Below are positions 8,742 to 14,634 of a stretch of 26,242 nucleotides of DNA, one piece after another. The notes under the pieces are model-generated. The model ran no database searches. It was not told where the DNA came from and saw only the letters and a list, made by a program, of their open reading frames with translations. Position 1 is the stretch's first letter. Each line of letters starts with the position of its first letter. The stretch spans positions 1 through 26,242 of the forward strand of contig CAJMRV010000006.1 in assembly GCA_905215795.1 (NCBI GenBank). The letters are read 5' to 3'. Source of the DNA: an uncultured bacterium. GTDB lineage: Bacteria > Pseudomonadota > Gammaproteobacteria > Burkholderiales > Burkholderiaceae_F. The position numbers and the translations under genes are program-made.

Positions 8742-9145
8742 TGAAGAAGAGGAAGTCCGCCGCGGACGCGGCCTGCCCCTGCGGGTCGGGCCTTCCCTAT
8801 GAGCGCTGCTGCGCCCCCTTCCACAAGGGGGACGCGGCGCCCACGCCCGAGGCCCTGATGCGCAGCCGCTACAGCGCCTACGCGCTGGGCCTGGACGGGT
8901 ACGTCGAGGCGACCTGGGACGGGGCCACCCGTCCTGCGGTGCTCTTCGAACCCGGGGAGGAGCGTCCGAAATGGCTCTCCCTCGAGGTGCTCGACGCACC
9001 CGCCCCCGAGGGCGACGACGGCCTCGTGCGCTACCGCGCGCGGGGGCGCACCTCGCGGGGGGCCTTCCGCATGACCGAGCGCTCGCGCTTCGTCAGGCGC
9101 GGGGGCCGCTGGTTCTACGTCGACGGCGAATTCGAGGAGGACTGA
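8741..9145 (+). CDS. YchJ-family (UPF0225) SEC-C motif protein
   Basis: The 134-residue product starts with a SEC-C zinc-binding motif: Cys12, Cys14, Cys23 and Cys24 in CPCGSGLPYERCC. It is followed by the YchJ/UPF0225 NTF2-like domain (PEALMRSRYSAYALGLDGYVEATW, then RYRARGRTSRGAFRMTERSRFVRRGGRWFYVDG). E. coli YchJ has a second, C-terminal SEC-C motif; this protein ends in EFEED without one. The function of the family is not established. ATG 8741 overlaps the last base of the typA stop codon (TGATG), which indicates translational coupling; a GTG one codon earlier is possible. Confidence 0.88.
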   Translation: MKKRKSAADAACPCGSGLPYERCCAPFHKGDAAPTPEALMRSRYSAYALGLDGYVEATWDGATRPAVLFEPGEERPKWLSLEVLDAPAPEGDDGLVRYRARGRTSRGAFRMTERSRFVRRGGRWFYVDGEFEED

Positions 9146-9169
9146 TCCTTCTTTTCGAGAAGTCACTGC

Positions 9170-9210
9170 GGGGTCCGGGCGAGACGAGTCCGGGCTCCGT
9201 TTTTCTTTTC
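9170..9210 (+). terminator. Terminator-like hairpin between ychJ-like gene and dusA
   Basis: An 11-bp stem with three G-U pairs (GGGGTCCGGGC at 9170-9180 with GTCCGGGCTCC at 9188-9198) is followed by GTTTTTCTTTTC at 9199-9210. It should end the long rimP-typA transcript. It lies only 28 bases before the dusA start, so dusA either depends on read-through or has a promoter overlapping this hairpin. Confidence 0.7.
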
Positions 9211-9237
9211 AGACACATCCACATCCAATCGACTGCC

Positions 9238-10224
9238 ATGTCACTTTCACACCGCTTCTGCGTCGCTCCGATGCTCGACTGGACCGACCGCCACTGCCGG
9301 TACTTCCACCGGCAACTCTCCTCGTCGGCGCTCCTTTACACGGAGATGGTCACGACGGGGGCGATCCTCCACGGCGACCTCGAGAGGCTCCTGGGCCGCT
9401 CCGAGGAGGAGAGCCCGGTCGCCCTCCAGCTCGGGGGCTCCGACCCGGCCGACCTCGCGCGTTCGATCGAGCTCGCCGAGCCCTACGGCTACGATGAATA
9501 CAACCTCAACTGCGGATGTCCCTCCGAGCGCGTCCAGAAGGGCAGCTTCGGCGCATGCCTGATGCTCGAGCCGGAAACGGTCGCCGCGGCCGTCAGGGCC
9601 ATGCGCTCGGCCACGGACCGTCCCGTCACGGTGAAGCACCGCATCGGCGTGGACGACCACGACGAGTACGGCTTCGTGCGTGACTTCGTGGGCACCGTTC
9701 GCGAGGCGGGCTGCCGCACGTTCATCGTGCACACCCGTTCGGCCTGGCTCAAGGGGCTCTCCCCGAAGGAGAACCGCGAGGTGCCGCCCCTGAAGCGCGA
9801 GGTCGCCTTCGACCTGAAGCGCGACTTCCCGAACTGCGAGATCACCGCCAACCGCCAGGTCGCCGACGTGGGCGCGGCCGGCGAGCTCCTCGCGGGGGGT
9901 CTCGACGGCGTGATGGTGGGCCGCGCGGCCTATCACAACCCGTGGCTCCTCTCGGAGGTCGACAGCCGTCTCTACGGGCTCGAGCGCCGTCCCGAACGCA
10001 TCGAGGTGGTCCGCGCCATGCGCGACTACATCGCGCGTCTCGAGGACCCGATGGCCGTGCGTGCGGCCCACCGGCACATGATCGACTTCGCCCAGGGTCT
10101 CCCGGGGGCGAGGAAGTGGCGCCGCTGCCTCTCCGATCCGAACCTCTTCAAGGAGCACTTCAAGGGGCTCCTGGCGTACACCTGGAACGAGGTCTACGCG
10201 GATCACCTCGGCGGCCGCATCTGA
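9238..10224 (+). CDS. dusA: tRNA-dihydrouridine(20/20a) synthase DusA
   Basis: DusA is an FMN-dependent reductase that makes dihydrouridine in the tRNA D-loop. The 328-residue product shows VAPMLDWTDRHCRYFHRQLS, the DusA-type LLYTEMVTTGAILHGD, VALQLGGSDPADLA and NLNCGCPSERVQKGSFGACLM, in which the Cys of GACLM is the expected catalytic acid. It also has VKHRIGVDD, FIVHTRSAWLKGLSPKENREVPPL and DGVMVGRAAYHNPWLL. An oddity is that the usual NGGI motif before the phosphate-binding helix reads NRQV (9850-9861). ATG 9238 is chosen because homology starts there; the frame is open further upstream through the ychJ-like gene, which is a shadow. No clear Shine-Dalgarno sequence is seen; a pyrimidine-rich tract precedes the start. 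Confidence 0.93.
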   Translation: MSLSHRFCVAPMLDWTDRHCRYFHRQLSSSALLYTEMVTTGAILHGDLERLLGRSEEESPVALQLGGSDPADLARSIELAEPYGYDEYNLNCGCPSERVQKGSFGACLMLEPETVAAAVRAMRSATDRPVTVKHRIGVDDHDEYGFVRDFVGTVREAGCRTFIVHTRSAWLKGLSPKENREVPPLKREVAFDLKRDFPNCEITANRQVADVGAAGELLAGGLDGVMVGRAAYHNPWLLSEVDSRLYGLERRPERIEVVRAMRDYIARLEDPMAVRAAHRHMIDFAQGLPGARKWRRCLSDPNLFKEHFKGLLAYTWNEVYADHLGGRI

Positions 10225-10235
10225 TGCGCGCCGAG

Positions 10236-10257
10236 AAGGGACGCCGGAACGTCCCTT
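10236..10257 (+). repeat. Hairpin just downstream of dusA
   Basis: AAGGGACG (10236-10243) pairs perfectly with CGTCCCTT (10250-10257) around CCGGAA. No T-run follows; it stands in front of the main terminator and may protect the transcript end. Confidence 0.4.
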
Positions 10258-10278
10258 CCGGGGAGAACGAAAACGAAA

Positions 10279-10339
10279 ACGGATTCCGACCGGAACGCCT
10301 TCTTCTCAAAGGAGGATTCCGGTGGGAATCCGTTTTTTT
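10279..10339. terminator. Bidirectional terminator between dusA and the DUF805 gene
   Basis: ACGGATTCC (10279-10287) pairs with GGAATCCGT (10325-10333). An inner stem, ACCGGAA with TTCCGGT, extends the hairpin. Seven T residues follow on the plus strand (10333-10339). On the minus strand the hairpin is followed by TTTCGTTTTCGTT, so it can also end the converging DUF805 transcript. Confidence 0.88.
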
Positions 10340-10362
10340 ATGTGTCTCTCTGGGGTGCCCGG

Positions 10363-10725
10363 TCAGTCGAGCGGGTCGGGGCCGTACTGGTTCGCGCCCA
10401 CGTCGCCCTTCTTGAAGTAGAGGTAGAAGGGGAGGAAGAGCGGCATCAACGGGATGAAGAGGAGGAGCGACCACCACCCCGATTTGTTGAAGTCGTGGAA
10501 GCGCTGCACGGTCACCGCGAAGAGCGTGAAGCAGAAGAACGGGTGGACCACGAAGAGGACCATCACGATGAACGATTCGAAGAGGTTGTTCGCGGTGGCG
10601 TTCGGATTGACGAGGTGCTCGAGGTAGCCCAGGAGGATCAGCAGCAGGAGGATCACCGCGTACTTGTAGGCGAAGCGGCGCGGATCGCGTCGCCCCTTGA
10701 GCGAATAGATGTTGGGGACGGACAT
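10363..10725 (-). CDS. DUF805 family inner-membrane protein
   Basis: The 120-residue product has three or four predicted hydrophobic segments (around residues 22-40, 48-72 and 84-103) and the DUF805 signatures: TVQRFHDFNKSGWWSLL in the middle and a C-terminal KKGDVGANQYGPDPL. The function of DUF805 proteins (YhaH and relatives) is unknown. Minus-strand GGAGA lies about 6 bases before the ATG at 10725. The gene stands alone, converging with dusA, and shares the bidirectional terminator at 10279-10339. Confidence 0.87.
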   Translation of the reverse strand: MSVPNIYSLKGRRDPRRFAYKYAVILLLLILLGYLEHLVNPNATANNLFESFIVMVLFVVHPFFCFTLFAVTVQRFHDFNKSGWWSLLLFIPLMPLFLPFYLYFKKGDVGANQYGPDPLD

Positions 10726-10757
10726 GGAGGGTCTCCGTGTGTGTCTGGAAATGAGGA

Positions 10758-10784
10758 GGGCGGCCCCGTGAAGGGAGCCGCCCC
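10758..10784. repeat. Hairpin between the DUF805 and lipoprotein genes
   Basis: GGGCGGC (10758-10764) pairs with GCCGCCC (10777-10783), with CCC and GGG able to pair inside the loop. It lies downstream of the minus-strand lipoprotein gene and may be its terminator, but the T-content after it is weak in both directions. Confidence 0.4.
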
Positions 10785-10843
10785 GTTTCTTGGATCGGCG
10801 GTGTCATTTTAATCAAGCCCGCCGCGTGCGTTCAAACGCCTTT

Positions 10844-12046
10844 TCAGCGGCGCTTTTCGCGGGAACGCTTCACGAGCTCGCTCTCGTTGGCGTTCTTCCA
10901 GGCCTTGACCTTGGCGTTGGCGTCGACGAGCGCACGGTCGACCGCCTGGGCGGCCTTGGCGTTGAAGCGCCACTGGACGTCCGTGATGGGATGGTCCTTG
11001 AGCCAGAGGAAGGAGGGGACCACCTGGCGGACCTTGCCGAGGCGGACTTCGGACATGGCGATCCTCACGCTGCCGGCGTTGTCGGGGTTGAGCCCCAGGC
11101 TGTAGGGGGTGATCTCATCGGGGAACTCGAACGTGAGGGTCCTCGTGCCGTTGATGTAGCCCAGGCGCCAGGCGGCCTTGGTGAGCGGATTGGGGGCGTC
11201 CTGCTGGCAGAAGAGCGAGTCGCGCTTGGTCTTCCAGACGAGGACCGTGCCCTCCTGGCCGACCTCGCGGGCCTTGCGGCCCTTGCCCTCGACCTTCTTC
11301 TTGATCACCTTGTCGAAGCGCAGGCCGATCGGCTGGGCGTTCGTGCCCTTGGTGAAGCCGATGCAGTAGGGGGTCTTGAGCGTGAAGCGCTTGGAGAAGG
11401 ACTCGATCGTGTCCGAGCCCGTGAAGCCGCTCTTCGTCGTCACGAAGACCTCGTCCTTGTTCACCGAAAGCGTGGCCTTCCAGGCGATCGAACCCGCCGG
11501 GAAGAGCTTGTCGTTCTCCATGAAGAAGGCGGCGTCGGAGGGCTTGTCCTTGTTCGTGCGCAGGAAGTAGCGGATCGGGAGCCCCGAGACGTCGTACGGG
11601 ACGAGCTTGACGCTCAGCTCGAGCGGGGAGTCCTTGAAGGAGAGCCTGACCGTGGAGGGATCGACCACCTTGAGCGAGTCGACCACTTCGGGGTCGGTGA
11701 GGCGGCCCGAGGCGAGCACGCCGACGGCGCCCGTCCCCCAGCCCACCGAGTTCGAACCGGTGCAGCCACCCGTCTCCTTGAGGCGGTAGACGCCGTTCTT
11801 GCCCGGCACGGCCTCGACCGTGGTCTTCTCGGTGCGGCTGAAGAACGTCAGCCCGCCGTTCTGGAAGGCCTCGAGTGCGGGAAGGTCGAGCTTGACCGGC
11901 TCGTGCGGGAGCTTCGTGATCGGGGAGATCGGAATCGGGACGGACTGGATGGTGGAGGGGTCCTTCGGAGCGAGGGTGGAGAAGCACCCCGTGAGCAGGA
12001 TCGGGAGGGCGAGGGCACAAAGGCCGAGACGGGGGGAGAAAGTCAT
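10844..12046 (-). CDS. Putative lipoprotein of unknown family
   Basis: The 400-residue product begins MTFSPRLGLCALALPILLTGC, a lipoprotein signal peptide with lipobox Leu18-Thr19-Gly20 and lipidated Cys21; the residue after Cys is Phe, so outer-membrane sorting is expected. The rest is soluble-looking, with a Pro/Ser-rich segment after the Cys, many beta-prone stretches and a basic C-terminus (KRSREKRR). I do not recognise a domain. The start is placed at ATG 12046 because of the signal peptide; the frame is open to 12364, but that extension overlaps the non-coding RNA at 12217-12379 and has no protein-like character. A candidate AAGG lies about 11 bases upstream of the ATG. Its nearest upstream neighbours on the same strand are the two tandem RNAs; a link in regulation is possible but unproven. 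Confidence 0.85.
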   Translation of the reverse strand: MTFSPRLGLCALALPILLTGCFSTLAPKDPSTIQSVPIPISPITKLPHEPVKLDLPALEAFQNGGLTFFSRTEKTTVEAVPGKNGVYRLKETGGCTGSNSVGWGTGAVGVLASGRLTDPEVVDSLKVVDPSTVRLSFKDSPLELSVKLVPYDVSGLPIRYFLRTNKDKPSDAAFFMENDKLFPAGSIAWKATLSVNKDEVFVTTKSGFTGSDTIESFSKRFTLKTPYCIGFTKGTNAQPIGLRFDKVIKKKVEGKGRKAREVGQEGTVLVWKTKRDSLFCQQDAPNPLTKAAWRLGYINGTRTLTFEFPDEITPYSLGLNPDNAGSVRIAMSEVRLGKVRQVVPSFLWLKDHPITDVQWRFNAKAAQAVDRALVDANAKVKAWKNANESELVKRSREKRR

Positions 12047-12216
12047 GTCCGGGCGTACCTTATGTTCGTGTTGGTCATGGTTGGGGCGTGGCGTCTCCCA
12101 CAGGGGGAGGCGCGGCGCGACATCCTCCATCATAACGGGTATGGAGGGCCGTGGAAAGATGAAAAGCGAGCACGTCAGGGGGAGGGGAGGCCTCCCGCGG
12201 GCCCGGGGCGGGCATG
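12047..12216 (-). other. Leader/promoter region of the lipoprotein gene
   Basis: This 170-bp gap lies between the terminator of the nearer tandem RNA and the lipoprotein start. It contains an inverted repeat at 12091-12113 (GCGTCTCCC with GGGAGGCGC) and another at 12124-12147 (CCTCCAT with ATGGAGG). No clear promoter or Fur box was recognised here. Confidence 0.35.
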
Positions 12217-12253
12217 AAAAAAGGGCTGGAAGGTGTTTTGCCTTCCAGCCCTT
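12217..12253 (-). terminator. Intrinsic terminator of small RNA copy A
   Basis: A perfect 13-bp stem (12241-12253 with 12221-12233) with a 7-base loop is followed on the minus strand by a run of six T residues (12222-12217). The T-run is on the minus strand only, which fixes the direction of transcription. Confidence 0.93.
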
Positions 12254-12379
12254 CAGACCCCGACGGCGCGCACCGGAGATTGAAGTGCGTTGAACCGGAA
12301 ACCCGTCCAAGCTTTGGTTTCCGTCGGTGGTTCCGGTCGACCCCATGACCGTTTGGTGAACCACCTCGCCGTTCGTTGA
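12217..12379 (-). ncRNA. Fur-controlled small RNA candidate, copy A
   Basis: I infer an untranslated RNA of about 163 nt, transcribed leftward from about 12379 to the U-run at 12217. It is homologous over its whole length to copy B (12576-12741). The predicted fold has closing stem P1 (12367-12372 with 12263-12268), P2 (12358-12365 with 12326-12333, continued by 12347-12351 with 12334-12338), P3 (12316-12323 with 12296-12303, loop with AAAGCTTGG), P4 (12285-12289 with 12269-12273, loop with ATCTCCG) and the terminator. P1 and P3 differ in sequence from copy B but keep pairing. The promoter is overlapped by a Fur-like site. This layout fits a RyhB/PrrF-type iron-sparing RNA; the family is not one I recognise by sequence. 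Confidence 0.8.
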
Positions 12380-12384
12380 GATGC

Positions 12385-12415
12385 ACTTTATCGCTAATGA
12401 GAATCGTTTGCAATA
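12385..12415 (-). promoter_or_regulatory. Promoter and Fur box of small RNA copy A
   Basis: On the minus strand TTGCAA (12413-12408) serves as -35, followed after 17 bases by TAAAGT (12390-12385) as -10. Between and over them lies a Fur-box-like 19-mer, plus-strand 12393-12411 (GCTAATGAGAATCGTTTGC), which matches the consensus GATAATGATAATCATTATC at 14 of 19 positions. Fur with iron bound there would block polymerase, giving expression only under iron limitation. Confidence 0.78.
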
Positions 12416-12575
12416 AGAAGATGCGTTTTCGCGTGAAGAATACCGCAGGGCTGTGATGGGAGGAACCCCGAGACGGTTTCGGCGGGCGGCTGCGGGCGAG
12501 GGCGGCCCTGCGGCTGCGTCCGTCGGGGCCCGCTCCGGGATGCCGGCGGGATCCGCATCCGGCGGAGACGGAATG
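12416..12575. other. Spacer between the two tandem small RNAs
   Basis: About 160 bp of GC-rich sequence, without a recognisable gene, separates the promoter of copy A from the terminator of copy B. It contains GC-rich self-complementary patches, such as GCCGG at 12542-12546 with CCGGC at 12559-12563. Nothing here resembles a mobile element. Confidence 0.4.
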
Positions 12576-12614
12576 AAAAAAGGACGGAAGAGTGTTCGAC
12601 GCTCTTCCGTCCTT
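12576..12614 (-). terminator. Intrinsic terminator of small RNA copy B
   Basis: A perfect 13-bp stem (12602-12614 with 12580-12592) around a 9-base loop is followed on the minus strand by six T residues (12581-12576). The stem sequence differs from that of copy A, but its geometry is the same. Confidence 0.93.
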
Positions 12615-12741
12615 CAAAGACCCCAACAGCGCGCACCGGAGATTTAGTGCTTCGTCGCGGACCTACCAAGCTTTGCGGTCCGCTCCGGCGGTTCCGGTCG
12701 ACCCCTTGACCGTTTTGTGAACCACGTGCGCTGTTCGTTGA
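12576..12741 (-). ncRNA. Fur-controlled small RNA candidate, copy B
   Basis: This is the second tandem copy, about 165 nt, transcribed leftward from about 12740. Stems match copy A: P1 12728-12734 with 12626-12632, P2 12719-12725 with 12688-12694 (one G-U pair), P3 12677-12683 with 12657-12663 and P4 12647-12650 with 12633-12636. Invariant parts are the 5' segment CATCTCAACGAAC, the P3 loop AAAGCTTGG, the P4 loop with ATCTCCG followed by GTGCGCG, and GGGGTC before the terminator. In P1 a G-C pair of copy A is an A-U pair here, and the P3 stem is largely different in sequence yet perfectly paired. This is evidence that the RNA fold is under selection. Confidence 0.8.
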
Positions 12742-12746
12742 GATGT

Positions 12747-12775
12747 ATTGTGCTTTAAATGAGAATCATTTGCAA
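12747..12775 (-). promoter_or_regulatory. Promoter and Fur box of small RNA copy B
   Basis: Minus-strand TTGCAA (12775-12770) and CACAAT (12752-12747) are separated by 17 bases, exactly as in copy A. A Fur-box-like 19-mer at plus-strand 12755-12773 (core AATGAGAATCATTTGC) matches the consensus at 13 of 19 positions. The shared spacing in both copies supports the assignment. Confidence 0.78.
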
Positions 12776-12912
12776 TACGTGACGAAGGAATTCTTCATGA
12801 AATAGCGTGTTCACGGTATGTCTTCCGCCCGGAGGGCGGAGCGATGCCGGGGGCGGATTCCTTTGGAGTGCTTCTTCCGCAGGGGATGCGTGGATTTCCG
12901 ACGGATGAAATG

Positions 12913-12947
12913 AAGGGCGCCGCCCCCTTGCCGGGGACGGCGCCCTT
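12913..12947 (-). terminator. Terminator downstream of adk
   Basis: AAGGGCGCCG (12913-12922) pairs perfectly with CGGCGCCCTT (12938-12947). On the minus strand a moderately T-rich TTCATTTCATC follows. A second hairpin (12954-12960 with 12965-12971, ACGGACG/CGTCCGT) sits between it and the adk stop. The remaining 12776-12904 holds no recognised gene; one more perfect 7-bp hairpin lies at 12824-12840. Confidence 0.72.
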
Positions 12948-12990
12948 GCGATGACGGACGTCACCGTCCGTGTTCATCGTGTCCGCTGAA

Positions 12991-13644
12991 TCACTTCAGG
13001 GCTTCGAAGACGCGCTTCGTGATCTCTTCGATCTTGCCGAGACCGCTGATGGCGCGGTACTTCGGAGCGGAGGCGTCGCCGCTCTTGGCGAGCTCGCTGT
13101 AGAAGCCCACGAGGGCCTCGGTCTGGTCGTGGTAGACGGCCAGGCGCTTCTTGACCACGTCCTCATGGTCGTCGTCGCGCTGGATGAGCGGATCGCCCGT
13201 CACGTCGTCGCGGCCCTCGACCTTGGGCGGGTTGTACTTGATGTGGTACGTGCGGCCCGAAACCGGGTCGACGCGGCGGCCCGACATGCGTTCGACGATT
13301 TCCTCGTCGGGCACCTGGATTTCGAGCACGAAGTCGATGGGAACGCCGGCCTCGCGCAGGGCCTGGGCCTGCGGGATCGTGCGGGGGAAGCCGTCGAAGA
13401 GGGCGCCGTTCTTGGCGTCGGGCTGCGTCAGGCGGTCCTTGACCAGGCCGATGATGATGTCGTCGGAGACGAGCTGGCCCTTTTCCATGACGGCCTTGGC
13501 CGCGAGGCCGAGCGGGGTGCCGGCCTTCACCGCGGCACGGAGCATGTCGCCGGTGGAAACCTGGGGAATGCCGAATTTTTCGCAGATGAACTTGGCTTGA
13601 GTACCTTTACCGGCCCCGGGTGGGCCAATCAGAATAAGACGCAT
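12991..13644 (-). CDS. adk: Adenylate kinase
   Basis: Adenylate kinase interconverts ATP + AMP and 2 ADP in the cytoplasm. The 217-residue product begins MRLILIGPPGAGKGTQA, the P-loop, and shows the NMP-binding segment STGDMLRAAVKAGTPLG, the DGFPRTIPQAQAL motif and a long-form LID domain (GRRVDPVSGRTYHIKYNPP) without the zinc-binding cysteines found in some Gram-positive enzymes. Length is usual for proteobacterial long-type Adk. It is the last gene of the lpxK/Trm112/kdsB/adk block, 176 bases downstream of kdsB. A TACAAT box at 13727-13722 suggests it has its own promoter. Confidence 0.97.
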   Translation of the reverse strand: MRLILIGPPGAGKGTQAKFICEKFGIPQVSTGDMLRAAVKAGTPLGLAAKAVMEKGQLVSDDIIIGLVKDRLTQPDAKNGALFDGFPRTIPQAQALREAGVPIDFVLEIQVPDEEIVERMSGRRVDPVSGRTYHIKYNPPKVEGRDDVTGDPLIQRDDDHEDVVKKRLAVYHDQTEALVGFYSELAKSGDASAPKYRAISGLGKIEEITKRVFEALK

Positions 13645-13721
13645 ACTTTAATGCTCCGAGAGTTGTGGAAATGGTTCGGACGGTCTCCTTCTCGACGGTG
13701 GGAGGCTGACCATAAAGGGGT

Positions 13722-13752
13722 ATTGTAGCCTTTCGAACGGGGATTTGGCTAC
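13722..13752 (-). promoter_or_regulatory. Possible adk promoter with inverted repeat
   Basis: Minus-strand TACAAT (13727-13722) matches the -10 consensus at 5 of 6 positions. No good -35 was found at the proper distance. A perfect 6-bp inverted repeat (GTAGCC 13725-13730, GGCTAC 13747-13752) overlaps the -10 and might be an operator. Confidence 0.35.
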
Positions 13753-13811
13753 GTTTGACGGACGCACGAATCCCGCGGCCCCCGCTCACGGCGGCCGTCC
13801 CGGGTGTCTCC

Positions 13812-13829
13812 GAGGGCTCTTCAGCCCTC
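13812..13829 (-). repeat. Hairpin overlapping the kdsB stop codon
   Basis: GAGGGCT (13812-13818) pairs with AGCCCTC (13823-13829) around 4 bases that include part of the kdsB stop. No T-run follows, so termination here would be weak. Confidence 0.4.
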
Positions 13830-14588
13830 CTGGTCTTCGTAGTAGCGGCGAACGCGCTCGAGGTCCTCGGCTGTGTCGACGCCCGCGGGGAGCGCCTCGT
13901 CGAGCACCATCACGCTGATGCGGTCGCCGTAGTAGAGGGCGCGAAGCTGTTCGAGGCTCTCGGTCTTCTCGAGCGGAGCCTGTTCGAGCGTCGGGAAGCG
14001 GCGCAGGAAGCCGGCGCGGTAGGCGTAAAGGCCGATGTGGTGGAGCGCGCTGAGGTTTTCGGGGAGCTTCGTTTTGTCCTCGCGGAAGGCGTCGCGGGGC
14101 CAGGGCACCGGGGCGCGCGAGAACGTGATGGCGTGCCCCTCCGCATCGAGGACCACCTTCACGACGTTCGGGTTCATGAAGCTCTCGATGTCGGTGATCG
14201 GATGGGCCGCGGTGGCCATCTGGCTCTCGGGGTGCGCCTCGAGCACGGCGGCGACCTGTTCGAGTACGTAGGGCGGCATCACCGGTTCGTCGCCCTGGAG
14301 GTTCACGACGATCTCGTCGTCGGCGAGTCCCAGGCGTTCGACCACTTCGCTCAGACGGTCGGTGCCCGTGGGATGGTCCGCACGGGTGAGGACCGCTTCG
14401 AACCCGGCCGCCTCGACCACGTCGAGCACGGCGCGGTCGTCGACGGCGACGATCGTGCGGTCGGCTCCGGAGAGCGCCGCACGGCGCGCGGTGCGCACGA
14501 CCATCGGTTCGCCGCAGATGTCGGCGAGGGGCTTGTCGGGAAGGCGGCTCGACTTGAGCCGCGCGGGGATGATGACGGTGAAGGCCAT
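13821..14588 (-). CDS. kdsB: 3-deoxy-manno-octulosonate cytidylyltransferase (CMP-KDO synthetase)
   Basis: KdsB activates KDO as CMP-KDO for attachment to lipid A during lipopolysaccharide core synthesis. The 255-residue product shows FTVIIPARLKSSRLPDKPL at the N-terminus (nucleotide-binding), TDHPTG-like RADHPTGTDRLSEVVERL, the VNLQGDEPVMPP motif, ATAAHPI and the C-terminal LEQLRALYYGDRI and PAGVDTAEDLERVR stretches. Length matches the family (about 250). It lies 46 bases downstream of the Trm112-like gene on the same strand, the order usual in proteobacteria. Confidence 0.97.
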   Translation of the reverse strand: MAFTVIIPARLKSSRLPDKPLADICGEPMVVRTARRAALSGADRTIVAVDDRAVLDVVEAAGFEAVLTRADHPTGTDRLSEVVERLGLADDEIVVNLQGDEPVMPPYVLEQVAAVLEAHPESQMATAAHPITDIESFMNPNVVKVVLDAEGHAITFSRAPVPWPRDAFREDKTKLPENLSALHHIGLYAYRAGFLRRFPTLEQAPLEKTESLEQLRALYYGDRISVMVLDEALPAGVDTAEDLERVRRYYEDQEG

Positions 14589-14634
14589 GGGTGTGGATGA
14601 ATCCTGATGGGGTTGTGTCGGATGGGAAGGGGCC

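Noticed and set aside
6888..8999. 703-residue minus-strand open frame opposite typA and the ychJ-like gene
   Set aside because: Antisense shadow of typA with biased composition and no family similarity.
12047..12364. N-terminal extension of the lipoprotein reading frame
   Set aside because: The lipoprotein signal peptide fixes the start at 12046. The extension overlaps the small RNA and its terminator and is translated only by chance.
12217..12775. Two tandem similar units considered as a transposon or CRISPR remnant
   Set aside because: There is no transposase, terminal repeat, target duplication or short regular repeat-spacer pattern; terminators, promoters and covarying stems explain the similarity as duplicated RNA genes.
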